Source of the DNA: CAVZZV01 sp963779845
Lineage (GTDB): Bacteria > Bacteroidota > Bacteroidia > Bacteroidales > GCA-2748055
Length of the DNA: 64,000 nucleotides
Assembly: GCA_963779845.1 (NCBI GenBank)
Contig: CAVZZV010000005.1
Span: 1,178,001-1,242,000 of the forward strand
Direction: 5' to 3'
The position numbers were made by a program, and so were the translations under genes. This document shows, piece by piece, positions 36,713-44,789 of the stretch. The notes under the pieces are model-generated. The model ran no database searches. It was not told where the DNA came from and saw only the letters and a list, made by a program, of their open reading frames with translations. Position 1 is the first letter of the stretch, and the number at the start of each line of letters is the position of its first letter.

Positions 36713-38029
36713 CTATTTAAAAACTTCCACGTCATAACGCCCGGCAAAAATTGGTATTGTAAGGTTCTTCTGACCCGAAGCATCAATTAGCTTTTTCCGG
36801 AAGGTTCTATTATTAAGGCCCTTCAAGTGACTAAGACCTAATATTCCCATATTTTCACGACTGCCTACTTGTGCACGAAGTTTTACTTTGGGTATAAAGT
36901 CTAAAATAACCGGATCAACCTGGAATGAATTGAGGATTTTTTTCGGATCTCCTTCTGTTAAAACCGATTGATGTACTGAAGCATAAAGATCATACAGGGC
37001 TGCAAATGGCTGAATACAGTTTAAGTCATATGCTTTGAAAACAGATATTTCACGATCCGACGTGTCAAGTCCGCTAATCAGAACTTCTTGAAGCTCTTTC
37101 TTTCCAACTTTTGGCAGTGAGTAGTATTCAACACCATCAATAAACTCACCAGAATAGTCACAAGTAAACTCGTTCATTAAATCACCAGTCAATACAATCA
37201 CTTTTTCATTGTCAATATTATCGTGTGAATCAATATGATCTTTTATACTGATTGCAAGTAGGATATTTAATGCTGCACAATGAACATTAAAGTCCCGAAA
37301 GTCCTGACATAATACCGGGGCTTTATCAAGAGCCTGAAGTATTTTCTCTTCATCTGTTGGGTATACAATATGTTTAATACCTAGCTGCGATGCAATTTTT
37401 TGGGATTTTTCTGAGTCTTCAGATTTACCTAAATCAAGGGTACACGCAATAGGGTTTTTAAGAAACTGCTTAGCCTTAGAGGCAATGATGGTGCTATCAA
37501 GACCACCGGACAGTGCTACAAAAAAGGTCCAGCCACTATCTTCAAGTTGCCTGAATATGGTATATAAACCTTCAAGTCGGGAATCAAACCGCTGTCTGAA
37601 ATTCATGACATTAGGGTCGTTTTTCCTTTCAAACGCAGTCTTGTTTAAGTTATTATTAATTAATTTTGGAGCACCGATATTTCGAATCAATTCACGTTTC
37701 CCTCCTGTACCAATATTTACCATAGTTCCAGCAGGAACAGAATAAATACTGCTTTTATGGGGGAATAAATCGGCAAACTTCTCAGAGAAATGTAATTTAC
37801 CATCGGGGGTTTCTGTATAGAACATCTTGCCAATTCCGAGAGGGTCACGTACGGCACTATAAAGTCCTTCTTCAATTTTTTTTACAGAAGCAAACTGTCC
37901 AAGGTGATATCCTTTATTAAAAACTGCTGAATCAACTGCCTCAAGATTAAAAGGAAATCCCAAATGATAATAATAATTTGGTTCTAAAAGAATTTGTTTG
38001 ATGTACTTTGTTTTATCCATTATTCGCAA
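36713..38029 (-). CDS. Asparagine-synthetase-like protein with degenerate glutaminase domain
   Basis: A 438-residue protein. The C-terminal half is an AsnB-type ATP pyrophosphatase domain with the PP-loop SGGLDST at 174-180 and GDLMNEF in the expected adenylate/substrate region. The N-terminal 120 residues resemble a class II glutamine amidotransferase (VRDPLGIGKMFY, LHFSEKFADLF) but the protein begins MRIMDKTKY, lacks the N-terminal nucleophilic cysteine, and is shorter than usual. It cannot use glutamine and would need ammonia or another nucleophile. AsnB relatives of this kind make beta-lactams, lasso peptides and other amides, but none of their partner genes is intact here. It is island cargo of unknown product. 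The ATG at 38020 is an alternative start. Confidence 0.72.
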   Translation of the reverse strand: MRIMDKTKYIKQILLEPNYYYHLGFPFNLEAVDSAVFNKGYHLGQFASVKKIEEGLYSAVRDPLGIGKMFYTETPDGKLHFSEKFADLFPHKSSIYSVPAGTMVNIGTGGKRELIRNIGAPKLINNNLNKTAFERKNDPNVMNFRQRFDSRLEGLYTIFRQLEDSGWTFFVALSGGLDSTIIASKAKQFLKNPIACTLDLGKSEDSEKSQKIASQLGIKHIVYPTDEEKILQALDKAPVLCQDFRDFNVHCAALNILLAISIKDHIDSHDNIDNEKVIVLTGDLMNEFTCDYSGEFIDGVEYYSLPKVGKKELQEVLISGLDTSDREISVFKAYDLNCIQPFAALYDLYASVHQSVLTEGDPKKILNSFQVDPVILDFIPKVKLRAQVGSRENMGILGLSHLKGLNNRTFRKKLIDASGQKNLTIPIFAGRYDVEVFK

Positions 38030-38106
38030 TTTAAATATTTACAGGCTGCTAAGTTTATTAGTATAACTGAGCTTAGGGCTGTTAGGTACCAAAGGTTATA
38101 AGCAGC

Positions 38107-38437
38107 TTACAATGCACAGGTTATCGCAATTAAGGGTACATTTTTCCTGATTAAACGTACAAAAAAATCACAAATTGTCAATTTTTCTCTGCTATTTTTT
38201 TTCAAAGATAGTTTTCGGTTTTCCATCCTATAACTATTTCCGGATAGACGGATTACTTCACAGTGATATAATATTCTATCCAACAGAGCTGTAGCAACAA
38301 CTTCATCATCCAACAGGTTTACCCATTCTTCCGGACTTTTATTGGTAGTTACAATAAAAGATGCTTTTTCATGTAAATGATTAATAAAATTAAACAGAGC
38401 CACAGCTTGTTGCTTTATCTGCATTAATAAAAGATCT
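38107..38437 (-). pseudogene. C-terminal remnant of IS21-family IstB
   Basis: The residual frame reads DLLLMQIKQQAVALFNFINH, LHEKASFIVTTNKSPEEW, LDDEVVATALLDRILYHCEV and LSGNSYRMENRK. This is the C-terminal third of IstB, the AAA+ helper ATPase of IS21 elements. The Walker A half is missing: homology stops sharply at 38437, where an IS982-like sequence in the other orientation begins. No istA is seen. The frame continues 20 or so residues past the usual end. Confidence 0.82.
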
Positions 38438-38680
38438 TAACATTCGTCCAGAGTATTCCATTGATAGTTTTCCCCTTCATACTTGTGACAATATTCGGAT
38501 CGCAAATTCAAAACTAATTCAAGGGGCAGTTTACCGTGGTAAAAAGGTATCCATGAGGAGATACTTCTATGGTTACAATATCCATTTGCTGTGTACTGTT
38601 GGTGGGATACAATATTTGAATTCCTTACTATTCTTCAAGTGTTCTTTAATGATTTCCTGGTCATAAACGTATTTCTGAGA
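38438..38680 (+). pseudogene. Remnant of an IS982-like DDE transposase
   Basis: From about 38445 the plus strand reads RPEYSIDSFPLHTCDNIRIA, SKLIQGAVYRGKKVSMRRYF and YGYNIHLLCTVGGIQ. The DSFP..CDNIRI, YRG and RRYFYG.. spacing is the middle of the IS982-family DDE domain. It then runs into stops. Both ends are missing and there is no terminal repeat, so it is a dead fragment joined to the istB remnant at 38437. The minus strand of about 38610-38765 also shows broken coding-like text (see findings). Confidence 0.65.
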
Positions 38681-38762
38681 TTAAAAGTATCCATTCCAAT
38701 TTCTTCAGCAAAATGGATATACTGAGTGATTTCCTTTTGAGAATTTTGACCATGAACTTTCT

Positions 38763-39584
38763 CTAAACAAATTTAATCATATCTGCCAAATGCAAAAAAT
38801 AATCATTTGACCAAATTTCCAATTCATTCAGGTTTTTAATGAAAGGTGTCACATCTCGCTTTACTAATTTGATATCTGTAGTGGCAAGCCGCTCTTTCAG
38901 TTTTTCAATAAACTGTTCTCTGCTCATCTCTATATCGTTAAATTGTTTGATGCGTGTTTGCAAATGTTCAAAGTTAAGTTTTACACCTTTTCTCACATAC
39001 CATTCAAAATCGTACCAATCACGACCCTTTACCCTGGTTTTCCATTCCCGAAATACAAGAGCATGCATCTTTCCTGCAAACATATCAGTCAATATAAAAC
39101 AACGTGTCATGAAAGAAAAGGGCAGGATCAATAACTTATTTTCAGTTTCAAAATTTAAAGGTGGGTCCGTATCCACCTCAATCTTAATCTTGATGGTTTT
39201 TTCTGTTTGAAAAGTTACGTTGTACGTTTCAGTATTATCTTTCAGGAATGCGGATTCTACTCGTCCGAAAGTTTTCTTATCTTTTTTTGTAATTACCACT
39301 TCTTTGCCGACAGCAGTAAACTCATTGATAATTGCTGGGAAATAACCTTCTAAATTAAAGTTTTCGTCCGGTTTAATAAGTGAAAAATCCAAATCTTCAG
39401 AAAATCGACTCATTCCGTGAAAAATACGTAAACAAGTGCCTCCATAAAATGCAGAATTGTTGAAAAAGCCTCCTCTGTAAAGTCCGGCAAGTGCAATTTC
39501 CTGCATCACTTCATACGTGGCATTCTTCCGATCTTTTTTCGAAAGGATGTCGTAACGAGCCACCATTTGCTCAAATATACTCAT
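38763..39584 (-). CDS. AbiEii-type nucleotidyltransferase toxin
   Basis: A 273-residue (from ATG 39584) protein of the AbiEii/AbiGii family, toxins of type IV toxin-antitoxin systems that transfer nucleotides, in characterised members to tRNA acceptor ends, and give phage abortive infection. The catalytic region reads AFYGGTCLRIFHGMSRFSED followed by LDFSL (a GG-T and two acidic residues, as in the GSxDxD motif), with a third acid in KIKIEVD and the family's GKMHALVFRE and GRDWYDFEWYV. The frame is open up to 39644, but ATG 39584 overlaps the antitoxin stop as ATGA, which decides the start. It is co-translated with AbiEi. All key motifs are intact. Confidence 0.85.
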   Translation of the reverse strand: MSIFEQMVARYDILSKKDRKNATYEVMQEIALAGLYRGGFFNNSAFYGGTCLRIFHGMSRFSEDLDFSLIKPDENFNLEGYFPAIINEFTAVGKEVVITKKDKKTFGRVESAFLKDNTETYNVTFQTEKTIKIKIEVDTDPPLNFETENKLLILPFSFMTRCFILTDMFAGKMHALVFREWKTRVKGRDWYDFEWYVRKGVKLNFEHLQTRIKQFNDIEMSREQFIEKLKERLATTDIKLVKRDVTPFIKNLNELEIWSNDYFLHLADMIKFV

Positions 39585-40204
39585 TGTTTCAGCAGCTTTA
39601 TAATGTTTTTTATAGCTTCTTCTTTCTTGCTTACTTTTACACATTGTTCAAAAATGGAAACATCCATTTTATAGAACTCAGTCATGTCAAGCCTTAAATC
39701 TTTTTCTAAATATATCTGTAACGATTTGATTGAACGAATCCTCAATTTGGGAGTAAAGACAATTAAATCACACAATGCCTTTTCGGGAGAAGCAATTAGA
39801 AAAGCATAATCATCTTGAATTACTTGATTGATTCCAATAGAGTAATAATTTGAGGGGCAAAATAAGTATTCAAATTGCCCGAACGAATTTTGGAAAGTCC
39901 GGCTTCTCTTTAGGGTTATCGATGATGTGTTATAGACGCTCTCCGGGATTAAACCGTAAAATCGGAGTGCACTCTCCATTGACACATAAGAAGGCCCATA
40001 AAGATGATTGGCTATCAACTCTATGGATAGCTCTTTTCCTGAAACATGAGGTGATGCAACGTACAATCCTCGTTTCAAACGAATAATTTTTTCCTGCTTC
40101 TCTAAATCACTAACTTTGTCTTTTAATGATTTGATTGAAGGATTACTCGCTTTCAGCGAAGCATAATCCATCGGTATTATTCCAAATTGAAGCAATGGGT
40201 CCAT
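39581..40204 (-). CDS. AbiEi-type antitoxin / transcriptional regulator
   Basis: A 207-residue partner of the toxin. An N-terminal winged-helix part (LKDKVSDLEKQEKIIRLKRG, then LYVASPHVSGKEL) is followed by the AbiEi domain with GPSYVSMESALRFYGLIPE, TFGQ-like NSFGQFEYLF and the ASPEKALCDLIV block. AbiEi proteins repress their own promoter and neutralise the toxin without binding it. A TACTTTTG -7 box at 40233-40226 lies on the ATG at 40228, so translation must start later, at ATG 40204 (MDPLLQFGI). The stop forms ATGA with the toxin start, the standard antitoxin-first order. Confidence 0.85.
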   Translation of the reverse strand: MDPLLQFGIIPMDYASLKASNPSIKSLKDKVSDLEKQEKIIRLKRGLYVASPHVSGKELSIELIANHLYGPSYVSMESALRFYGLIPESVYNTSSITLKRSRTFQNSFGQFEYLFCPSNYYSIGINQVIQDDYAFLIASPEKALCDLIVFTPKLRIRSIKSLQIYLEKDLRLDMTEFYKMDVSIFEQCVKVSKKEEAIKNIIKLLKQ

Positions 40205-40225
40205 TATCGTTTGCCTTTTACAATA

Positions 40226-40233
40226 CAAAAGTA
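40226..40233 (-). promoter_or_regulatory. -7 box of the abiE operon
   Basis: On the minus strand, TACTTTTG matches TAnnTTTG exactly. No TTTG is found 19-21 bases upstream. Transcription would start at about 40219, 15 bases before ATG 40204. AbiEi probably binds nearby to autorepress, but I could not identify paired operator repeats. Confidence 0.45.
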
Positions 40234-40295
40234 GTCATATTCTGCACAATAGTTCGACTTTATACCGATTATCTGTGCATATAATGACAGTCTTC

Positions 40296-41210
40296 TTAAT
40301 CTAAGTACTTTGTCAATTCTTTTTTCATTTCTTCATCAATTTGTCGGTATCGGCTAAATGCTTTACTTCCCTCCTTGTGACCACTCAGTGCACTCACTAA
40401 ATTAGGATCTTTTACCTTTTTGTATATATTTCCAATAAAGGTTCGACGTGCCAGGTGACTACTTGCCACTTCATAGAGCGGTTTGCGAACTCCCTCATTC
40501 GTAAGCGGATCAAGAATAGTTACGATGCGATGAATAGAACAAATCTTGAAGATTTTCTTTATCGAGACATTGTACTTTTGCTCCGAAATAAACGGGAGTA
40601 GCCTCTCTTTTTCATCTTCCAATGTAATATAGTACGGTGTGCCGTACGTTGGTTCTTCAAGTCGAAATTTATCAAGAGGCTTGTTGTGTGTTCTATCATT
40701 ATCATAACACCAAATAAAAAATGTACGTAGGCGAGTAAAATCAGCCAATAACGTATTTTTGGATCTTTTTTGAGGAGTACGTTTTTCAGGAATTGATTCG
40801 TAGATTTTTGGATACAGCTTAACGTACTTATATTCATTTCCGAAAAAGTCCCAAATATCGCCTAAAATAGCGGGCGTAGCCTCTTTAATATCTATGTAGA
40901 AGTCTTTTTTCCCACGTCGTGTTGTTTGCACAAACAATTCGTATCGTTGTACTGCTCGTCCTACAAGGCTGAAGTTTTTCTTCCTCACTTCCGAAAGTTT
41001 GTGTTTGAGAAGAAATTCGTCAAAAAGTTCTGCAAAATATGGTTGTCGAGATACTTCTATTTCTTCGATAGACTTGTATTTTTCGGGATGGTAGTATTTA
41101 TCGAGAGCGGTCTTTAGCCAATCTTTCTCTATTTCATCAGTATCTTCCTGGTAAGATTTTTCAAGAAATGATTTTACCTTTCGAGCTTCATTATTTAATA
41201 CCACTCGCAT
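40296..41210 (-). CDS. Tyrosine recombinase of the island, apparently missing catalytic block I
   Basis: A 304-residue Bacteroidota-type integrase. The N-terminal SAM-like core-binding part (about 40-190) is followed by the C-terminal catalytic boxes SSHLARRTFIG (His252, Arg255), ALSGHKEG (His278) and SRYR (nucleophile Tyr288). Relatives of this type are about 400 residues long and have, between the ITLEE block and the LPFISEQKYN block, roughly 95 residues with the first catalytic arginine. Here ITLEDEKERL runs straight into LPFISEQKYN. The frame is kept, but that arginine is absent, so strand cleavage should fail. The gene ends the island and is transcribed towards abiE, with the inverted copy of the end repeat 30 bases upstream. 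Confidence 0.8.
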   Translation of the reverse strand: MRVVLNNEARKVKSFLEKSYQEDTDEIEKDWLKTALDKYYHPEKYKSIEEIEVSRQPYFAELFDEFLLKHKLSEVRKKNFSLVGRAVQRYELFVQTTRRGKKDFYIDIKEATPAILGDIWDFFGNEYKYVKLYPKIYESIPEKRTPQKRSKNTLLADFTRLRTFFIWCYDNDRTHNKPLDKFRLEEPTYGTPYYITLEDEKERLLPFISEQKYNVSIKKIFKICSIHRIVTILDPLTNEGVRKPLYEVASSHLARRTFIGNIYKKVKDPNLVSALSGHKEGSKAFSRYRQIDEEMKKELTKYLD

Positions 41211-41239
41211 TTCGTCATCACAAATAACTTTACTTTTTA

Positions 41240-41336
41240 TAAATCAGGGTGAGTTGTAGTGTGAGTATAGAGGGAAAATTAGTTTGGAGAATAAGCTTTC
41301 TTCCTCTTGCTGAATACTCACACTCCAAACTAATTT
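41240..41336. repeat. Island-end repeat, right copy (inverted relative to the left copy)
   Basis: The reverse complement of 41240-41336 matches 35579-35676, including the hairpin arms AAAATTAGTTTGGAG / CTCCAAACTAATTTT, with only a few mismatches (GTATTCAGC for GTAGTTAGC, CACCCTG for CACACTG). Since the copies are inverted, they are not the direct repeats expected from simple integration at the tRNA. Confidence 0.85.
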
Positions 41337-41355
41337 TCTGGTGGACATTTTACTC

Positions 41356-41784
41356 TTAATCCGTACTGTAAGGTTCTACGACCACTTGCTTTTCAATAAA
41401 TTCGGCATTCCCTTCCTCATCTTCTCCTGTCCAGAACCGGAAGGTATAATTTTGGTCATAAATAACTTTAAACCAAAAGGAATCCGTTACCTCAACAGCT
41501 TCCTGGGTACATTCCTGATTGGTATAATGTGCACCAACTGGGGTAACATTGCGGACCGTGATTTCATCCTTATATACATCAAATCCCTGGAAATAGGTGC
41601 ATGCATTCGGCCGTGTGTAGGTAACAAAAATCTCATACGACCGACCCAACTGGAAAGTATCAGGTACTTCTACATCAACAATTTGCAACTTTTCGAATGA
41701 TACACTTAAATTTTCATCATCATCTTTACAGGATGAAAATGCAAATAAAGAGGCAATCATCCCTAAATAAAATAACTTCTTCAT
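41356..41784 (-). CDS. Small secreted lipoprotein of unknown function
   Basis: A 142-residue protein with a lipobox ending in FSSC (Cys19) followed by an Asp-rich export signal (KDDDEN), which in Bacteroidota often directs lipoproteins to the cell surface. The mature part is predicted to be all-beta (VDVEVPDTFQLGRSYEIFVT, VTDSFWFKVIYDQNYTFRFW) with two cysteines, like a single immunoglobulin-type domain. I do not recognise a named family. It stands just outside the right island repeat. Confidence 0.72.
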   Translation of the reverse strand: MKKLFYLGMIASLFAFSSCKDDDENLSVSFEKLQIVDVEVPDTFQLGRSYEIFVTYTRPNACTYFQGFDVYKDEITVRNVTPVGAHYTNQECTQEAVEVTDSFWFKVIYDQNYTFRFWTGEDEEGNAEFIEKQVVVEPYSTD

Positions 41785-41945
41785 AACTTTTACATTTTAA
41801 TGATTAACAGAATCTTTAACTACTCGCGGTATCTTTCTTACTGATAAATCCTAAAGGGTCCTGTTTATAAGCAAAAACATCATCAGAATAATGATTGTTC
41901 GCCTGAATTTAAACTTTAAAGTCTGGTTTCCACAAAAAGCGTGCC

Positions 41946-43283
41946 TTAGCGGTTACTATTACGCTCAGAATCGATAAGTATGATGACCAAATCCATAACG
42001 TTGGTAAAAGTTGGCCCCGTAATAATATGCCCTCCATGTTTATGAAAAAAGTTATAGGAATCAAAATTTTTGAGAAATTGATTCACCTCAGATGGAAATT
42101 TATTGCCTACATGAAAACTTAAACTGTCAATCACGCCACCTGCCGCCTCTGTGGGTCCGTCAGTTCCATCAGTACCTCCAGCTAAAAAGCTTATTCCTTT
42201 CCGCCCTTTTAATTTCAATAGAGCATACAAAGCCATATGCTGATTTCTGCCTCCCTTCCCTTCTCTCGTAACTGATAAGCTGGATTCCCCACCAAACAGA
42301 AGGCAAAATGGTTTTTTAATCCGTTCATCCTGTTGTATCCGAATTGCCTCTTCTAAAAACTGATCTGCCAGTTCACAGGTTTCTCCCTCGAATGAAGCAG
42401 ATGAAATAAGAACCTCAAATCCGAGCTTTTTGGCTTCAGCAGAGGCCGCAGTTAGGGCGATCAGGTTGTTTCCGATAATTATATTATGTACCCTTTGAAA
42501 CCTCCTGTCATCTTCTTTAAGTGTCTCCTTTAAGAGTCCTGAAACACCCTGACTGATATGGTTCAAAAGTGAAACAGGTATTTTCTCTTCCAAATGATAC
42601 TTATAGATGATCTCTTGGGCATCGATAAATGATCCGGAATCAGGAACAGTAGGGCCTGAGGCGATCATATCCAGAGGGTCACCTACCACATCTGATAATA
42701 TAAGAGTTAGTATTTCGGCAGGGAAAATCAATCCGGCAAGTTGACCCCCCTTTAAAGCCGAAAGATGTTTTCTAATGGTATTTATTTCTTTAATGCTTGC
42801 CCCTGAGTTTATTAATAGCTCATTCAACATTTGAATCTCATGTAGGGAGGAATCCTTGGGAAAATCAATGAGAAGTGAGGATCCCCCGCCGGACAGCAAT
42901 AAAATAACAAGATCATCTTTATTGGCAAGCGAAGCTATTTTTAAGATTTCCCGGGTGCCTTCACACCCATTTTTATCGGGTACCGGATGGCCTGCTTCAA
43001 TAATCCTGACATATTTTGTATTGGTGGCATGTCCATATTTGGTAATAATAACTCCATCCCTGATCCGGTTCCCTAAAAGATTTTCCATTGCTAAGGCCAT
43101 ATAGCTACTCGCTTTCCCTGCCCCAATAAGATATAGGTTCCTTATATGTGAAAGGTCGAAAGATTTTGCTCCTACATGCAAAATATCTTCATTAAGATGT
43201 AAAGAATTATTTAAAAGCCCGTCGGGCTTCACGCTATCAACGGCAGCGAGAAAAATTTTTTTGGCCAGAAATTTAGCATTCAT
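41946..43283 (-). CDS. Glycerate 2-kinase (MOFRL/GckA family)
   Basis: A 445-residue kinase that phosphorylates D-glycerate to 2-phosphoglycerate. It shows LYLIGAGKASSYMALA near residue 50, EAGHPVPDKNG, LLLSGGGSSLLIDFP, a middle LILSDVVGDPLDMIASGPTV, and the C-terminal MOFRL domain with GGRNQHMALYAL, FLAGGTDGTDGPTEAAGG and a final TGPTFTNVMDLVI. This is the full set for the class. It lies one base after the GntP-type transporter gene, so the pair probably imports and uses a sugar acid. Confidence 0.9.
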   Translation of the reverse strand: MNAKFLAKKIFLAAVDSVKPDGLLNNSLHLNEDILHVGAKSFDLSHIRNLYLIGAGKASSYMALAMENLLGNRIRDGVIITKYGHATNTKYVRIIEAGHPVPDKNGCEGTREILKIASLANKDDLVILLLSGGGSSLLIDFPKDSSLHEIQMLNELLINSGASIKEINTIRKHLSALKGGQLAGLIFPAEILTLILSDVVGDPLDMIASGPTVPDSGSFIDAQEIIYKYHLEEKIPVSLLNHISQGVSGLLKETLKEDDRRFQRVHNIIIGNNLIALTAASAEAKKLGFEVLISSASFEGETCELADQFLEEAIRIQQDERIKKPFCLLFGGESSLSVTREGKGGRNQHMALYALLKLKGRKGISFLAGGTDGTDGPTEAAGGVIDSLSFHVGNKFPSEVNQFLKNFDSYNFFHKHGGHIITGPTFTNVMDLVIILIDSERNSNR

Positions 43284-43284
43284 T

Positions 43285-44604
43285 TTAGAGCAATACCATC
43301 TTTAATAAATATATAAGGGCAAGAGATGAAAGTGCCATAACGATCGTTGAAGTGGAATAGTATTTCAGGGTAAGGGAAGGCTCCTGATTTGAAAACCTTG
43401 TAATCACCCAAAAATAGGAGTCATTGGCATGAGAAACCATCATGGAACCCGCGCCCATACTTAAAGTGGCAAGGATCCGGCCATTTTCAGAATCGAGTCC
43501 GAGACCTGCCAGCATAGGACTTACCAGCGATGCCGCTGTAATGATCGCTACCGTTGTGGAGCCCTGTGCTGTTTTAAGGATGCTGGAAATCATAAAAGGG
43601 ATAAGCAAGCCAAGTCCGGAAAGGGCCAGAAACTGACCAGCCGATTCTCCGGCTCCGGTGGATTTTATTATTGCCCCAAACATTCCACCTGCAGCGGTAA
43701 TTATCAGGATCGGCCCGGCTTTGTTTACCGCATCGCTGAATAATTCATTCAGATGATTTTTTGATCGGTCTCGGATAAGAACAAATGAAAAGGCAGCCCC
43801 AATGAACAGAGCCATTACAGGATCTCCGATAAACATGAATATTTCAAAAATATGATTACCACCTGACTCAGGAAGAAACGACAATCCCGAGCTAAATGAG
43901 ATCAATAAAAGTGGGATTATTATCGGCAGGAAGGATAGGACAACAGGGGGAAGATTTTCATTAACCGCTTCAGTTGCCTCATACTTTTCCTGTTCAACTT
44001 GTGCGCTTATACTCCTACTCAAAAAACCAATAAAGAAAAAAGAAATAATACCCGCTGGAATAGCAATCAGTAAACCAAAAATAATCATATATGAAATATC
44101 GGCACCCATGATCCCAGCTGCTGCAGTTGCCCCAGGATGAGGGGGTATAAGACAATGCACAGAATAGAGTGAGACGCCCAGCGTTGCAGCCATTGCAGGT
44201 TTAAATACCTTCGCGTATTTTGAAAATGATTGTGAAATACCACTTAAAATAATAAATCCAGAGTCACAGAATATAGGAATGCCGGTTAGGAAACCCACAA
44301 TGGCAATGGCCATCCTGGCCCTTTTATTGCCTGTTTTAGACAATATAAAATTTGAAATACCATAAGCCGCGCCGGAGTGATGAAGGTTGACGCCTATCAT
44401 TGTTCCAAAAATGATGATTAAACCAATGGAAGAAAGGGTGAGTCCAAAACCGCTCTTTAAGGTGCCTACGATTTCAGAAGGGGCAAGAGATACTACTCCT
44501 AAAAACAAACTGGCCAGCATGAGCGCCACAAAGCTGTTCAGTTTGTACTTCGAAGTCAGGATGATCACTAAAAAAATACTGATGAGAATCCAAATATAGA
44601 TCAT
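43285..44604 (-). CDS. GntP-family sugar-acid:H+ symporter
   Basis: A 439-residue, 12-14-span permease. Family features: GFGLTLSSIGLIIIFGTMIG, GNKRARMAIAIVGFLTGIPI, CLIPPHPGATAAAGIMGADI, and AQGSTTVAIITAASLVSPML near the end. GntP proteins carry gluconate, glycerate, fructuronate or similar acids with protons. The coupled glycerate kinase downstream makes D-glycerate the best guess, but gluconate is not excluded. A minus-strand promoter lies at 44653-44684. Confidence 0.88.
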   Translation of the reverse strand: MIYIWILISIFLVIILTSKYKLNSFVALMLASLFLGVVSLAPSEIVGTLKSGFGLTLSSIGLIIIFGTMIGVNLHHSGAAYGISNFILSKTGNKRARMAIAIVGFLTGIPIFCDSGFIILSGISQSFSKYAKVFKPAMAATLGVSLYSVHCLIPPHPGATAAAGIMGADISYMIIFGLLIAIPAGIISFFFIGFLSRSISAQVEQEKYEATEAVNENLPPVVLSFLPIIIPLLLISFSSGLSFLPESGGNHIFEIFMFIGDPVMALFIGAAFSFVLIRDRSKNHLNELFSDAVNKAGPILIITAAGGMFGAIIKSTGAGESAGQFLALSGLGLLIPFMISSILKTAQGSTTVAIITAASLVSPMLAGLGLDSENGRILATLSMGAGSMMVSHANDSYFWVITRFSNQEPSLTLKYYSTSTIVMALSSLALIYLLKMVLL

Positions 44605-44652
44605 GAAGCCAATTTTTCAGATCACTTGAAATCATAAATTAATGATTACACA

Positions 44653-44684
44653 CAAATATAGCTTCTTTTATTTTTTCATGGAAA
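44653..44684 (-). promoter_or_regulatory. Probable promoter for the gntP-glycerate kinase operon
   Basis: On the minus strand TATATTTG (44660-44653) is a perfect -7 box. Twenty bases upstream TTTC (44684-44681) stands where TTTG is expected, a one-base mismatch. The leader to the ATG at 44604 is about 40 bases. Confidence 0.5.
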
Positions 44685-44789
44685 TGAAGTTTTTGATGGG
44701 CAGAGAGGGAAAAGATTTGGATTGTTTGCCTTTCCAATAATCCCATATTAATTGTATATTTGTACCTCTTTTTTAATTTTTCCGTTTGA

